Position numbers and translations under genes: made by a program
Notes under the pieces: generated by a model
The model's input: the letters and a program-made list of their open reading frames with translations, nothing else
Told to the model about the DNA's origin: nothing
Databases searched by the model: none
Shown: piece by piece, positions 7,788 through 17,054 of the stretch
How positions within the stretch are numbered: position 1 is the first letter of the stretch
Layout of the letters: each line of letters starts with the position of its first letter
Source of the DNA: Halomonas sp. McH1-25
GTDB taxonomy: Bacteria > Pseudomonadota > Gammaproteobacteria > Pseudomonadales > Halomonadaceae
Length of the DNA stretch: 64,000 nt
Direction: 5' to 3'
Assembly: GCF_022348165.1 (NCBI RefSeq)
Contig: NZ_JAKRFI010000008.1
Span: 124,001 to 188,000, forward strand

Positions 7788-10463
7788 ATGCTTCTGCATC
7801 ACTACCACTTCGTTCCCGACGAGACACTGTTCGACATTGCGGCATTTCGCACCGAACTCGATACCGGTCGCTCGCCGGTGGTGCTGTTCAAGCAGGCGCT
7901 GCGCGAGATCCAGGCCAGCCTCGATGCGCGCTTCCGCGCCGGCGCCGACATTCGCGACTTGGTGCATGGGCGCGCCTGGTGCCTGGACCGGCTACTGGAA
8001 TGCGCCTGGGCCCGCCATGACTGGCCGGATGAAGGCATTGCCCTGCTCGCGGTCGGCGGCTATGGGCGCGGCGAATTGCACCCCCATTCCGACATTGATC
8101 TGATGATGCTGCTCGAGCACGACGACGACACGCCCTACCGCGAGCCGCTCACCGCATTCATCACCTTTCTGTGGGATATCGGCCTGGAGATCGGCCAGAG
8201 CGTACGTTCGCTGGCCGACTGCGAACGCGAGGCCCGCGCCGACGTCACGGTCATCACCAACCTCCTGGAGACCCGCACGCTGGCCGGTCCCGAAAGGCTC
8301 CGCGAGGCCATGCGTGCGCGTCTGTCGACGCAACACATGTGGCCATCGGACCGTTTCTTCGAGGCCAAGTGGCAGGAGCAGATCGCCCGCCACTACAAGC
8401 ACAACAATTCCGAGTACCATCTCGAGCCAAATATCAAGAGCTCACCGGGCGGACTGCGCGACATCCAGATGATCGGCTGGGTGGCCAAGCGCCATTTCGG
8501 CCCGCTGCGCTACGAGGACGTGGTCGCTCAAGGCTTCATGAACGACGCCGAGTTGCGCATCCTCAGCCAGGGCCAGGCGTTCCTGTGGCAGGTCCGCTAT
8601 GCCCTGCATATGCTGACCGGCCGTGCCGAGGACCGCCTGCTGTTCGACCATCAGCGCACCATCGCCGAACTATTCGGCTATCGCGACAGCCCCGAGCGCC
8701 TGGGCGTCGAACAATTCATGAAACGCTACTATCGCCACGTCACCGCCCTGGCGGGGCTCAACGACATGCTGTTGCAGCATTTCGACGAAGTGATACTGCA
8801 CGCGGACGAGGAACTCGAGACACGGCCACTCAATGCCCGCTTCGAAATCAAGGGCGGCTATATCCAGGCGCGCGACCGGCGCGTCTTCAAGCGTCGCCCC
8901 GCCGCCTTGCTCGAGCTGTTTCTGCTGATGGCCCAGCATCCAGAAATCGAGGGTGTACGCGCCGACACCATTCGCCTGATTCGCGATCATCGCCACCAGA
9001 TCGACGACGCCTTTCGGGAAGATCTTCGTCACCAGAGCCTATTCATGGAACTGCTGCGCAGCGGCGGCAACGTGCCACGCCAGCTGAGACGCATGAATCG
9101 TTACGGCGTACTCGGCAAGTATCTGCCCGAGTTCGGTCAGGCGGTGGGGCTCATGCAGCACGATCTGTTCCATATTTATACGGTCGACGCCCACACCCTT
9201 CGCCTGCTCAAACTGATCCAACGCTTTCGCGAACCTGCCGGACGCGAATCGTTTCCGGTGGCGGCCACGCTGATTCACCAGTTGCCCAAGCTCGAGCTGC
9301 TGTGGATCGCCGGGTTGTATCATGACATCGGCAAGGGTCGCGGCGGCGATCATTCGCTGCTCGGCGCCCAGGACGTCGCCGCATTCTGCGAGCGTCACGG
9401 CCTTACCCCTCGCGACACCCGCCTGGTCACTTGGCTGGTGGAGCATCATCTGCTGATGTCGATGACCGCTCAAAAGCGTGACATCACCGATCCGGACGTG
9501 ATCCGCGAGTTTGCCGCCCAGATCCGCGACGAAGTCCACCTGGATTATCTCTACGTGCTCACCGTCGCCGACATCACCGCGACCAATCCCTCGCTGTGGA
9601 ACGGGTGGCGGGCCAGTCTGCTGCGCCAGCTGCACGGCGAGACCAAGCGCGCTCTGCGTCGCGGGCTGGAAAACCCCATCGATCGCGACGACTGGATCAA
9701 CGATACACGCGCCGAAGCCCTGGCACTGTTACGTACGGTCGGCGCCGACATCGCCCGCGTCGAACGGCTGTGGGACACCCTGGGCGACGATTATTTCATG
9801 CAGTACTCACCCAGCGAGATCGTCTGGCAGACCCAGGGCATTCTTTCCCACGCCGGCTCCGAGCTGCCGCTGGTCCTGGTCAGCGCCCCGGCCGAGGACA
9901 CCAGTGAGGGCGGCACCAAGGTATTCATCCATACCCGCTCGGTGGAAGATCTGTTCGCCGCTAGCGCCGCGGCCATGGATCAGCTCGATCTGTCGATTCA
10001 CGATGCGCGCATCGCCACCTCGAGCAACGACTGGACGCTGAACACCTTCATCGTGCTCGACGACAACAACGAGCCGATTCGCGAATCCGCACGCCTGGAC
10101 CGCATCCGCCAGCATCTGGTCGAGGAACTCGACGATCCCGACGACTACCCGCAGATCGTCAGCCGCCATACGCCGCGTCAGCTCAAGCATTTCCGCGTCC
10201 CCACTCAGGTCACCATCGAGCAGGACCCGGCCAACGAGCGCACGGTACTGGAACTGATCGCCCCCGACCGACCGGGCCTGCTGGCCCGCGTCGGGCGCAT
10301 CTTCGTCGAGCAGGACATCGCCCTGTCGGCGGCCAAGATCGCCACCTTGGGTGAGCGCGTCGAGGACGTGTTCTTCATCACCGACAAGCGCGGCGACCCG
10401 ATCACCGACCCCGAACGCCAGGCGCGCCTGCGCGACCGGCTATGTGACGTGCTGGATGTCTAG
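7788..10463 (+). CDS. glnD: Bifunctional uridylyltransferase/uridylyl-removing enzyme GlnD
   Basis: Senses glutamine and adds or removes UMP on PII proteins, controlling nitrogen assimilation. Domain order: an N-terminal nucleotidyltransferase with GGYGRGELHPHSDIDLMML (about residues 89-107), a central HD hydrolase domain with LYHDIGKGRGGDHS (about 514-527), and two C-terminal ACT domains, the second starting ERTVLELIAPDRPGLLARVG. The frame opens at 7755 (902 residues). I chose the ATG at 7788 (MLLHHYHF, 891 residues) because an AGGGAG site lies upstream of it and the length then matches E. coli GlnD (890). It lies between map and dapC. Confidence 0.96.
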   Translation: MLLHHYHFVPDETLFDIAAFRTELDTGRSPVVLFKQALREIQASLDARFRAGADIRDLVHGRAWCLDRLLECAWARHDWPDEGIALLAVGGYGRGELHPHSDIDLMMLLEHDDDTPYREPLTAFITFLWDIGLEIGQSVRSLADCEREARADVTVITNLLETRTLAGPERLREAMRARLSTQHMWPSDRFFEAKWQEQIARHYKHNNSEYHLEPNIKSSPGGLRDIQMIGWVAKRHFGPLRYEDVVAQGFMNDAELRILSQGQAFLWQVRYALHMLTGRAEDRLLFDHQRTIAELFGYRDSPERLGVEQFMKRYYRHVTALAGLNDMLLQHFDEVILHADEELETRPLNARFEIKGGYIQARDRRVFKRRPAALLELFLLMAQHPEIEGVRADTIRLIRDHRHQIDDAFREDLRHQSLFMELLRSGGNVPRQLRRMNRYGVLGKYLPEFGQAVGLMQHDLFHIYTVDAHTLRLLKLIQRFREPAGRESFPVAATLIHQLPKLELLWIAGLYHDIGKGRGGDHSLLGAQDVAAFCERHGLTPRDTRLVTWLVEHHLLMSMTAQKRDITDPDVIREFAAQIRDEVHLDYLYVLTVADITATNPSLWNGWRASLLRQLHGETKRALRRGLENPIDRDDWINDTRAEALALLRTVGADIARVERLWDTLGDDYFMQYSPSEIVWQTQGILSHAGSELPLVLVSAPAEDTSEGGTKVFIHTRSVEDLFAASAAAMDQLDLSIHDARIATSSNDWTLNTFIVLDDNNEPIRESARLDRIRQHLVEELDDPDDYPQIVSRHTPRQLKHFRVPTQVTIEQDPANERTVLELIAPDRPGLLARVGRIFVEQDIALSAAKIATLGERVEDVFFITDKRGDPITDPERQARLRDRLCDVLDV

Positions 10464-10475
10464 CGGCGTCCCGAT

Positions 10476-10504
10476 TTGAGGCGCCCCGGCGGCTTCCCTA
10501 TAAT
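10476..10504 (+). promoter_or_regulatory. Strong sigma-70 promoter for dapC
   Basis: TTGAGG (10476-10481), a 17-nt spacer and a perfect TATAAT (10499-10504) lie 13 nt after the glnD stop and 68 nt before the dapC start. This gives the dap cluster its own promoter independent of glnD. Confidence 0.75.
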
Positions 10505-10572
10505 CGGTGGCTTCTTGCTCGCCCGATAATAACGATCGCCGTCCGCACTCGGCGGACATCGCTGGAATGCCG

Positions 10573-11784
10573 ATGAATCCCGAACTCGCTGCTCTCAAGC
10601 CCTACCCTTTCGAAAAGCTCGCCGCGCTCAAGGCCGGCGTGACGCCGCCGCCGCTGGCGCACATCCCACTGTCGATCGGTGAGCCGCGCCATGCGCCACC
10701 GGAGGCGGTGCTCGAGGCGCTACGTCGCCATGAAGGCGACATCGCCCGCTATCCGGCCACCGCCGGCCTGCCCGAGCTGCGCCAGACCATGGCGGCCTGG
10801 GCGACACGTCGCTTCGGCCTGAGCGTGGGCAGTCTCGATCCGGAGCGCCACATCCTGCCCGTCAATGGCACCCGCGAGGCGATCTTCGCCTTCGTTCAGG
10901 CGGCCCTGGATCGCACTCGCCCGGCGCGTGTCGCCATGCCCAACCCGTTCTACCAGATCTACGAGGGCGCGACCCTGCTCGCCGGTGGCCAGCCAGAGTA
11001 TCTGGACTGCCGGGCCGACCGAGGATTCCGCCCCGATCTGGAAGCGGTGCCTGCCGAGGTCTGGCGCGACACGCAGATCGTGTTCGTCTGCTCGCCTGGC
11101 AATCCAACCGGCGCGGTCACACTACTCGAGGAGTTCACGCGCCTGATCGAACTGGCCGACGAATACGATTTCATCGTCGCCTCCGACGAGTGCTACTCCG
11201 AGCTTTACCTCGACGAGGACGCCCCACCGCCCGGACTGCTGCAGGCCTGTGCCGCGCTCGGCCGGCATGATTACCGCCGTTGCATCGTGTTCCACTCGCT
11301 ATCCAAGCGTTCCAACCTGCCCGGCTTGCGTTCCGGTTTCGTGGCCGGCGATGCCGAACTGATCGTGCCATTCAAGCGCTATCGCACCTACCACGGCTGT
11401 GCCATGCCGCTGCAGGTTCAGCATGCCTCCATCGTCGCCTGGAACGATGAGCGGCACGTACAGGCCAACCGCGATGCCTACCGCGAGAAATTCGCGGCGG
11501 TGACTGATATCCTCGCCCCGGTCATGGATTTCCAGGCGCCCGCGGCGAGTTTCTACCTGTGGCCGGCCGTACCGGGCGGCGACGATGAAGCGTTCGCGCG
11601 CGATCTGTTCGCCGAACAGCACGTCACGGTGCTACCCGGCCGCTACATGTCTCGCGACAGTACAGCTGGCGGCGAGTGCCTCAACCCGGGCAGCGGCCGT
11701 GTGCGCCTGGCGCTGGTCGCCGAGCTCGACGCTACCGTCGAGGCGGCGAAGCGCATTCGCCGTTTCATCGAGTCCCGCGGATAA
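10573..11784 (+). CDS. dapC: Succinyldiaminopimelate transaminase (PLP aminotransferase class I/II)
   Basis: Transfers an amino group from glutamate to N-succinyl-2-amino-6-ketopimelate in the succinylase branch of lysine/meso-DAP synthesis. A fold-type I aminotransferase of 403 residues: SIGEPRHAPPEAVLEAL near the N-terminus, the CSPGNPTGAV loop, the ASDECYSELY Asp/Tyr pair, the PLP lysine in HSLSKRSNLPGLRSGF, and GSGRVRLALV with the carboxylate-binding Arg. The start is ambiguous among ATGs at 10507, 10567 and 10573; MNPELAALKPYPFEKL at 10573 matches the conserved N-terminus. The context with dapD and dapE supports DapC over other aminotransferases. Confidence 0.92.
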   Translation: MNPELAALKPYPFEKLAALKAGVTPPPLAHIPLSIGEPRHAPPEAVLEALRRHEGDIARYPATAGLPELRQTMAAWATRRFGLSVGSLDPERHILPVNGTREAIFAFVQAALDRTRPARVAMPNPFYQIYEGATLLAGGQPEYLDCRADRGFRPDLEAVPAEVWRDTQIVFVCSPGNPTGAVTLLEEFTRLIELADEYDFIVASDECYSELYLDEDAPPPGLLQACAALGRHDYRRCIVFHSLSKRSNLPGLRSGFVAGDAELIVPFKRYRTYHGCAMPLQVQHASIVAWNDERHVQANRDAYREKFAAVTDILAPVMDFQAPAASFYLWPAVPGGDDEAFARDLFAEQHVTVLPGRYMSRDSTAGGECLNPGSGRVRLALVAELDATVEAAKRIRRFIESRG

Positions 11785-11802
11785 TCGAGAAGACGACAGC
11801 TC

Positions 11803-12153
11803 ATGATCACGCTCTACGGCATCAAGACCTGCGACACCTGTCGCAAGGCACGCAAGACCCTCGACGCCCAAGGTACGCCCTACCAGTACCATGACCTGCG
11901 CGAGGACGGCCTGAGCGCCGAGCGGCTAGAGGCATGGCTCGCCCGCACCGAGCTGGCCACCCTGCTCAATACCCGCAGCACGACCTGGCGGGCCCTGGCG
12001 GCGGAAGAACAGCAGGCGGCCAAGGCCGATCCCGATTACGCCTGCAGACTGATACTTGCCCAGCCGACCCTGCTCAAGCGCCCCTTGCTGGATAATGGCG
12101 AGCGCCTGCGCGTCGGCTTCAAGCCCGACGAGTATGCCGCCCTGGCCGGCTGA
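11803..12153 (+). CDS. ArsC/Spx-family thioredoxin-fold protein (YffB type)
   Basis: A 116-residue arsenate-reductase-like protein. It begins MITLYGIKTCDTCRKARKTL with a CxxC pair and continues with the Spx/ArsC pattern DLREDGLSAERLEAWLAR, the NTRSTTWRAL segment and PTLLKRPLLDNGERLRVGF. The arsenate-binding Arg in the RP-L-P region is in the usual place (KRPLLD). The family includes true arsenate reductases and proteins such as E. coli YffB of undefined role. E. coli yffB also neighbours dapE, so this is a conserved linkage and an arsenic role is unlikely. It follows dapC by 18 nt and precedes dapD by 38 nt. Confidence 0.88.
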   Translation: MITLYGIKTCDTCRKARKTLDAQGTPYQYHDLREDGLSAERLEAWLARTELATLLNTRSTTWRALAAEEQQAAKADPDYACRLILAQPTLLKRPLLDNGERLRVGFKPDEYAALAG

Positions 12154-12191
12154 GCCATCCACCCCGAACAGAACCCATCCGGAGATCCCCC

Positions 12192-13217
12192 ATGCTGAGC
12201 TTCGCACTCGGAATCGGTAACCAGAACAGCCAAGGCGACTGGCTGGACGTCTACTACCCGGCCCCGCTGTTCCAGCCCGACACTGCACTGGTCGAGGCGG
12301 CCCGCAAGGCCCTCGACGCCCCGGCCGGCAATGCCGTGGTCAGTTTCCTGCCGGAGCACTGCGCCGCACTGGCCCAGGCCCTGAAGGAGGCGGGCAGCGA
12401 GGAACAGGCCGAACTCGCCGAGGCTTTCGCTGCCAGCCAGCGTCCGCTCGTCGCTACTTTCCTCGAAACCGACCAGCCGCCCGAAAGCGCTCCGGAGGTC
12501 TACCTCAAGCTGCATCTGCTCTCGCACCGCCTGGTCAAGCCGCATGGCGTCGACCTGACCGGCATGTTCGGCCTGCTGCGCAACGTGGCCTGGAGCAGCG
12601 AAGGTCCCATCGACATCGAGGAGCTGCCGGCGAGGCGCCTCAAGGCACGCCTGGAAGGCCGCCCGCTGTCGGTGGACTGCGTCGACAAGTTCCCCAAGAT
12701 GACCGACTACGTGGTGCCCAAGGGGGTGCGTATCGGCGACACCGCACGGGTGCGGCTGGGCGCCTACCTGGGCGAGGGCACCACGGTCATGCACGAAGGC
12801 TTCGTCAACTTCAACGCCGGCACCGAAGGCCCGGGAATGATCGAAGGCCGCATCTCGGCCGGCGTCATGGTCGGCAAGGGCTCTGACCTGGGCGGCGGCT
12901 GCTCGACCATGGGCACGCTGTCCGGTGGCGGCAACATCGTCATCAAGGTCGGCGAAGGCTGCCTGATCGGCGCCAATGCCGGTATCGGCATTCCGTTGGG
13001 CGATCGCTGCACCGTGGAAGCCGGCCTGTACATCACTGCCGGCGCCAAGGTCGCGGTGCTCGACGACCAGGGCCAGGAAGTCAAGACCGTCGCTGCCCGC
13101 GAACTGGCCGGCCAGGACGATCTGCTGCTGCGCCGCAACTCGGTCAATGGCCGTATCGAGTGCCTGACCAACAAGAGCGCCATTGCACTCAACGACGCGC
13201 TTCACGCCCACAATTGA
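12192..13217 (+). CDS. dapD: 2,3,4,5-tetrahydropyridine-2,6-dicarboxylate N-succinyltransferase, long type
   Basis: Adds succinyl from succinyl-CoA to tetrahydrodipicolinate, committing to the succinylase route of lysine/DAP synthesis. The 341-residue protein is of the longer Pseudomonas type rather than the 274-residue E. coli type. The C-terminal half is a left-handed beta-helix of hexapeptide repeats, visible as [40 protein letters not shown] and [26 protein letters not shown] ribosome site precedes the ATG. It is in operon with dapC and dapE. Confidence 0.96.
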   Translation: MLSFALGIGNQNSQGDWLDVYYPAPLFQPDTALVEAARKALDAPAGNAVVSFLPEHCAALAQALKEAGSEEQAELAEAFAASQRPLVATFLETDQPPESAPEVYLKLHLLSHRLVKPHGVDLTGMFGLLRNVAWSSEGPIDIEELPARRLKARLEGRPLSVDCVDKFPKMTDYVVPKGVRIGDTARVRLGAYLGEGTTVMHEGFVNFNAGTEGPGMIEGRISAGVMVGKGSDLGGGCSTMGTLSGGGNIVIKVGEGCLIGANAGIGIPLGDRCTVEAGLYITAGAKVAVLDDQGQEVKTVAARELAGQDDLLLRRNSVNGRIECLTNKSAIALNDALHAHN

Positions 13218-13266
13218 TGCCGTGCGCCCGTGTCGCGGGCGCCATTCACTGCCAGCAGGACTTTTC

Positions 13267-14433
13267 ATGCCCTTGCCCGATACCGCCGCTCCGGCGACGA
13301 CGCTGTCACCGACGCTCGAACTGGCCATCGATCTGATGCGCCGACCTTCGGTCACTCCTGACGATGCCGGCTGCCAGGAGGTGATGATCGACCGTTTGGA
13401 GCGCCTCGGCTTCCACGTGCAGCGTCTCCCGTTCGGCGATGTGGACAACTTCTGGGCAGTACGTGGCCATCACGGGCCGGTCCTGGCCTTTGCCGGGCAC
13501 ACCGACGTGGTACCCAGCGGCCCGGAAAGCCAATGGCGTACCCCGCCCTTTGCGCCGCAGATCAATGCCGAAGGCGAGCTATGCGGGCGTGGCGCCGCCG
13601 ACATGAAGGGCAGCCTGGCGGCGATGGTCACCGCCGTGGAGCGTTTCGTCACGGCACACCCGGACCATGATGGTCGAATTGCCTTTCTGATCACTTCGGA
13701 TGAGGAAGGACCGGCCCAGGACGGCACGCGCGCCGTGGTGGAGCACCTGCGCGAAGCCCACGAACGCCTCGACTATTGCATCGTCGGCGAGCCGTCGTCT
13801 ACCGCGCGCCTCGGTGACGTGATCAAGAATGGCCGGCGTGGCTCGCTGGGGGGTGTGCTGCATGTGCATGGCGTGCAGGGTCACGTCGCCTATCCGCATC
13901 TGGCGCGCAATCCGATTCATGAGGCGGCCCCGGCGTTGGATGCGCTGTGTCGCGAGCACTGGGACGCCGGCAATGCCTTCTTTCCTGCGACCAGCTTCCA
14001 GATCTCCAACATCCGCTCGGGCACCGGGGCGACCAATGTCATTCCCGGTGAGCTCGAGGTGGTGTTCAACTTCCGCTACTCCACGGAAGTCACTCACGAG
14101 CAGCTCCGTGAGCGCACCGAGGCGATCCTCGACGCCCATGGCCTCGACTATCGCCTGGACTGGACACTCAACGGCGAACCGTTTTTGACCGCCGAAGGCG
14201 AACTGGTCGATGCCACGCTGGCCGGTGTGGAGGATATCGTCGGCCAGCGTCCCGAACTATCGACGGCCGGCGGGACGTCGGATGGGCGTTTCATCGCCAC
14301 CCTGGGCAGCCAGGTGGTCGAGCTGGGCCCGCTCAATGCCACCATTCACAAGGTCAACGAACGCGTGCGTGCCGCCGATCTGGATACGCTGAGTCGTATC
14401 TACGAGGCGATCTTACTGCGCCTGTTCGCCTGA
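13267..14433 (+). CDS. dapE: Succinyl-diaminopimelate desuccinylase
   Basis: Zinc-dependent M20 hydrolase releasing LL-DAP from its N-succinyl form. It has 388 residues. Metal and catalytic residues are visible: His in [12 protein letters not shown], Asp in [15 protein letters not shown], the Glu pair in [12 protein letters not shown], Glu in CIVGEPSS, and a final His in [12 protein letters not shown]. The start is the ATG at 13267, which has AGGA 7-10 nt upstream; the longer frame overlaps dapD and is not conserved. Two dap genes and the aminotransferase precede it. Confidence 0.97.
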   Translation: MPLPDTAAPATTLSPTLELAIDLMRRPSVTPDDAGCQEVMIDRLERLGFHVQRLPFGDVDNFWAVRGHHGPVLAFAGHTDVVPSGPESQWRTPPFAPQINAEGELCGRGAADMKGSLAAMVTAVERFVTAHPDHDGRIAFLITSDEEGPAQDGTRAVVEHLREAHERLDYCIVGEPSSTARLGDVIKNGRRGSLGGVLHVHGVQGHVAYPHLARNPIHEAAPALDALCREHWDAGNAFFPATSFQISNIRSGTGATNVIPGELEVVFNFRYSTEVTHEQLRERTEAILDAHGLDYRLDWTLNGEPFLTAEGELVDATLAGVEDIVGQRPELSTAGGTSDGRFIATLGSQVVELGPLNATIHKVNERVRAADLDTLSRIYEAILLRLFA

Positions 14434-14441
14434 GGTTCGCC

Positions 14442-14828
14442 ATGCAGCGCTATCCCGACATCGAGATCTATCTGGCCAAAGCCGACATTCCACGCATCGA
14501 GGCTTGGCTGCGCGACACCCTCGACGCCGATCCGCTCAAGCCTGCCGGCAAGCGCAAGTGGCGGTCCCGGGGTCATTGCGACCAGGCGGAGATTCCCATT
14601 CTCCTGGTGGAAGCGGTTGCCGACGGCTTCGCCACCCTGTGGTTCGACAGTGACGCTACGCCATGGCCCCGGGATACCGACTGCGCCCGCGACGCTGCGC
14701 AGCACTTGGCCTGCGAGGTGCGCTGTTCTCTCGGTGGCTGGCAACCCGGCGACGACCCCGATCGCTTCTGGCAGGTACTGCCCAATGGCAGCGAAGGTGC
14801 CATCCACTGGCCCGACTCTGGGCAGTAA
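14442..14828 (+). CDS. Conserved-looking hypothetical protein downstream of dapE
   Basis: A 128-residue protein that I do not recognise. It starts 8 nt after the dapE stop, with a TGAGG ribosome site overlapping that stop, so it belongs to the dap operon. It has no signal peptide or membrane helix. It has several Trp (AWLRDTL, KRKWRSRGHCDQAEIPILLV, LWFDSDATPWPRDTDC, GGWQPGDD, FWQVLP, IHWPD), three Cys and an acidic character. Codon usage matches its neighbours, so it is likely a real gene. The operon position hints at a link with lysine/DAP or cell-wall metabolism, but no function can be assigned. Confidence 0.75.
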   Translation: MQRYPDIEIYLAKADIPRIEAWLRDTLDADPLKPAGKRKWRSRGHCDQAEIPILLVEAVADGFATLWFDSDATPWPRDTDCARDAAQHLACEVRCSLGGWQPGDDPDRFWQVLPNGSEGAIHWPDSGQ

Positions 14829-14905
14829 GCCGAGCCAGAACGAAAACACCCTACCGTATGGGCAGGGTGCATGTTATTCATCCAGCACAACCGAGAGGAA
14901 ACTCA

Positions 14906-15011
14906 TCGAGCGATGATCAGGCAAGGCGAGAGGGCATCGAAAGTGCGGAGTTTACTTTGGTAAATGAGCAACTTGAGATGTCCTTTCAACGCAGCATGAT
15001 CAAGCGCAGAC
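14906..15011 (+). repeat. Structured intergenic element, copy A (paired with 48129-48232)
   Basis: This 106-nt element folds into one long interrupted hairpin. Stem P1 is TGATCA (14914-14919) with TGATCA (14997-15002), then a G.A mismatch and GC/GC. A loop follows with AAGGCGAG on the left and TTCAACGCA on the right. P2 is AGGGCATC (14931-14938) with GATGTCCT (14977-14984), then tandem G.A/A.G and AAGT/ACTT. A 6x6 loop GCGGAG/TGAGCA leads to P3 TTTAC/GTAAA and a 4-nt loop. The copy at 48129 keeps the loops and the geometry but has different, still complementary stems. It lies between the gene at 14442 and the convergent cold-shock gene. It may be a structured RNA, a mobile palindromic repeat or a 3'-end element; I do not recognise the family. 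Confidence 0.85.
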
Positions 15012-15018
15012 AGTTTCT

Positions 15019-15474
15019 TTAAGTGATGACGGTGACATCATCGGCCTGCAGGCCCCTCTCGTTTTCCACCACGTAGTACCGCACCTTCTGCCCCTCGGCC
15101 AGCGTACGGTGCCCCTTGCCCCGAATGGCCCGGAAATGCACGAAGACGTCTTCCCCGCCATCATCTCGGGTAATGAAACCGTACCCCTTATTGACGTTGA
15201 ACCATTTGACCTCGCCGATTTCACGATCGTCGTTTTCGACGTCGGCAATCGTCGCCAAGCGTGGTGAGAGCATATGCATGGCGAGAGTGGCAGCGAGTAG
15301 CAGCAGGAAAACTGCCAGCACAGTCGCAATGTAGACCTGTACCATGCCGACACCGGCCAGCATGTCGGCAACGGCACCGCCGAACAGCATGACGAACAAG
15401 GCAATCAGAAGCGGGGCGGGGACGGCGAACAGGAGGCTGACAAGACTGCAACGAAGTATGACCTTGCGATTCAT
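15019..15474 (-). CDS. Membrane-anchored cold-shock-domain protein
   Basis: A 151-residue protein with two hydrophobic helices at the N-terminus (about residues 8-34 and 44-66) and a C-terminal cold-shock OB-fold domain (about 86-151). The cold-shock part has the canonical [20 protein letters not shown] with RNP1 KGYGFI, then RNP2 VFVHF and the tail [10 protein letters not shown]. The domain should bind single-stranded RNA or DNA. The predicted topology is two membrane passes with the domain in the cytoplasm, so it could tether nucleic acid to the membrane. Most cold-shock proteins are soluble and about 70 residues. It converges on the dapE operon and diverges from slyX. Its function is inferred from the domain only. 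Confidence 0.9.
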   Translation of the reverse strand: MNRKVILRCSLVSLLFAVPAPLLIALFVMLFGGAVADMLAGVGMVQVYIATVLAVFLLLLAATLAMHMLSPRLATIADVENDDREIGEVKWFNVNKGYGFITRDDGGEDVFVHFRAIRGKGHRTLAEGQKVRYYVVENERGLQADDVTVIT

Positions 15475-15555
15475 GGACCTCTATTTCTCTTGTTGTGATA
15501 CAAACGAAAGCCACGGTGTGCTGTGCATGCCGGGCAATGACCAAAAGGTGTCGCG

Positions 15556-15846
15556 ATGAACGGCAACACGCAGCGCAGCGATTCTAACATGCCCAATGAC
15601 AATACGCTTGACAGGCTGGAAAAACGCCTGGAAGCCCTGGAAAGCCGTCTCGCCTACCAGGAGCATTGGCTGGACACACTGGATCGAGCCGTGGCAGGAC
15701 AGGAGCGCAGGTTAACGCAGCTCGAGCGTTTAAGTGAACTGTTACAGTTGCGGTTACGCGAACAGCATCAATTGCTGCAGGCCAACGACGGCGGGCCCGG
15801 AGAAGACGACTACCGGATGGAGGATGAAGTTCCTCCGCATTATTGA
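15556..15846 (+). CDS. slyX: SlyX family coiled-coil protein
   Basis: A small coiled-coil protein of unknown biochemical role. The pattern LDRLEKRLEALESRLAYQEH followed by LDTLDRAVAGQERRL matches SlyX, and the C-terminus ends VPPHY, like the PPPHY end of E. coli SlyX. I chose the ATG at 15556 (96 residues) because an AAAAGGTG ribosome site precedes it. The ATG at 15589 (85 residues) gives a more SlyX-like length but has no visible ribosome site. It is divergent from the cold-shock-domain gene and converges on trxB. Confidence 0.88.
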   Translation: MNGNTQRSDSNMPNDNTLDRLEKRLEALESRLAYQEHWLDTLDRAVAGQERRLTQLERLSELLQLRLREQHQLLQANDGGPGEDDYRMEDEVPPHY

Positions 15847-15858
15847 GGTTCTTTCGGA

Positions 15859-15901
15859 CGCAAGCCCGAAGCCAAGAGCATGGTCCTGGTTCGGGCTTGC
15901 G
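15859..15901. terminator. 12-bp inverted repeat between slyX and trxB
   Basis: CGCAAGCCCGAA and TTCGGGCTTGCG enclose a 19-nt loop between the convergent slyX and trxB stops. No T-run follows on either strand. It is probably a transcript-end hairpin serving both genes. Confidence 0.6.
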
Positions 15902-15909
15902 GTCGCGAT

Positions 15910-16938
<1,029 letters not shown>

Positions 16939-16941
16939 TCA

Positions 16942-16988
16942 TGAACTGGGGTCTGAACTCGCCGATGGCAAGCACAGACCCCAGTTCA
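16942..16988. repeat. 14-bp perfect inverted repeat with 19-nt loop
   Basis: TGAACTGGGGTCTG (16942-16955) and CAGACCCCAGTTCA (16975-16988) are exact reverse complements. The hairpin lies 22 nt before the peroxiredoxin terminator, in the gap upstream of trxB. It resembles the palindromic repeats found near REP-associated transposases, but no second copy was seen in the window. Confidence 0.7.
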
Positions 16989-17016
16989 CACATGGCAGGG
17001 CGGCTGCCCAGACGAT

Positions 17017-17040
17017 AAAGGGCGGCCCTTGGGCCGCCCC
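17017..17040 (-). terminator. Terminator of the peroxiredoxin gene
   Basis: The stem GGGCGGCCC/GGGCCGCCC with a TT loop (17020-17039) lies 15 nt after the stop and is followed by TTTAT on the minus strand. Confidence 0.8.
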
Positions 17041-17054
17041 GTCAGCACGAAAGC

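Noticed and set aside
6685-7845. A 386-codon open frame on the minus strand opposite map
   Set aside because: Map has all metal ligands and coding bias on the plus strand. The opposite frame is a composition artefact of high-GC DNA and has no family motif.
11803-12153. A true arsenic-resistance arsenate reductase
   Set aside because: No ars genes are adjacent and the gene lies in the dap cluster, matching the YffB-dapE neighbourhood. The narrow ArsC label is therefore not used.
12036-13448. A 470-codon open frame on the minus strand opposite dapD
   Set aside because: DapD hexapeptide repeats and dapE/dapD boundaries are clear; the antisense frame spans several gene ends and has no recognisable motif.
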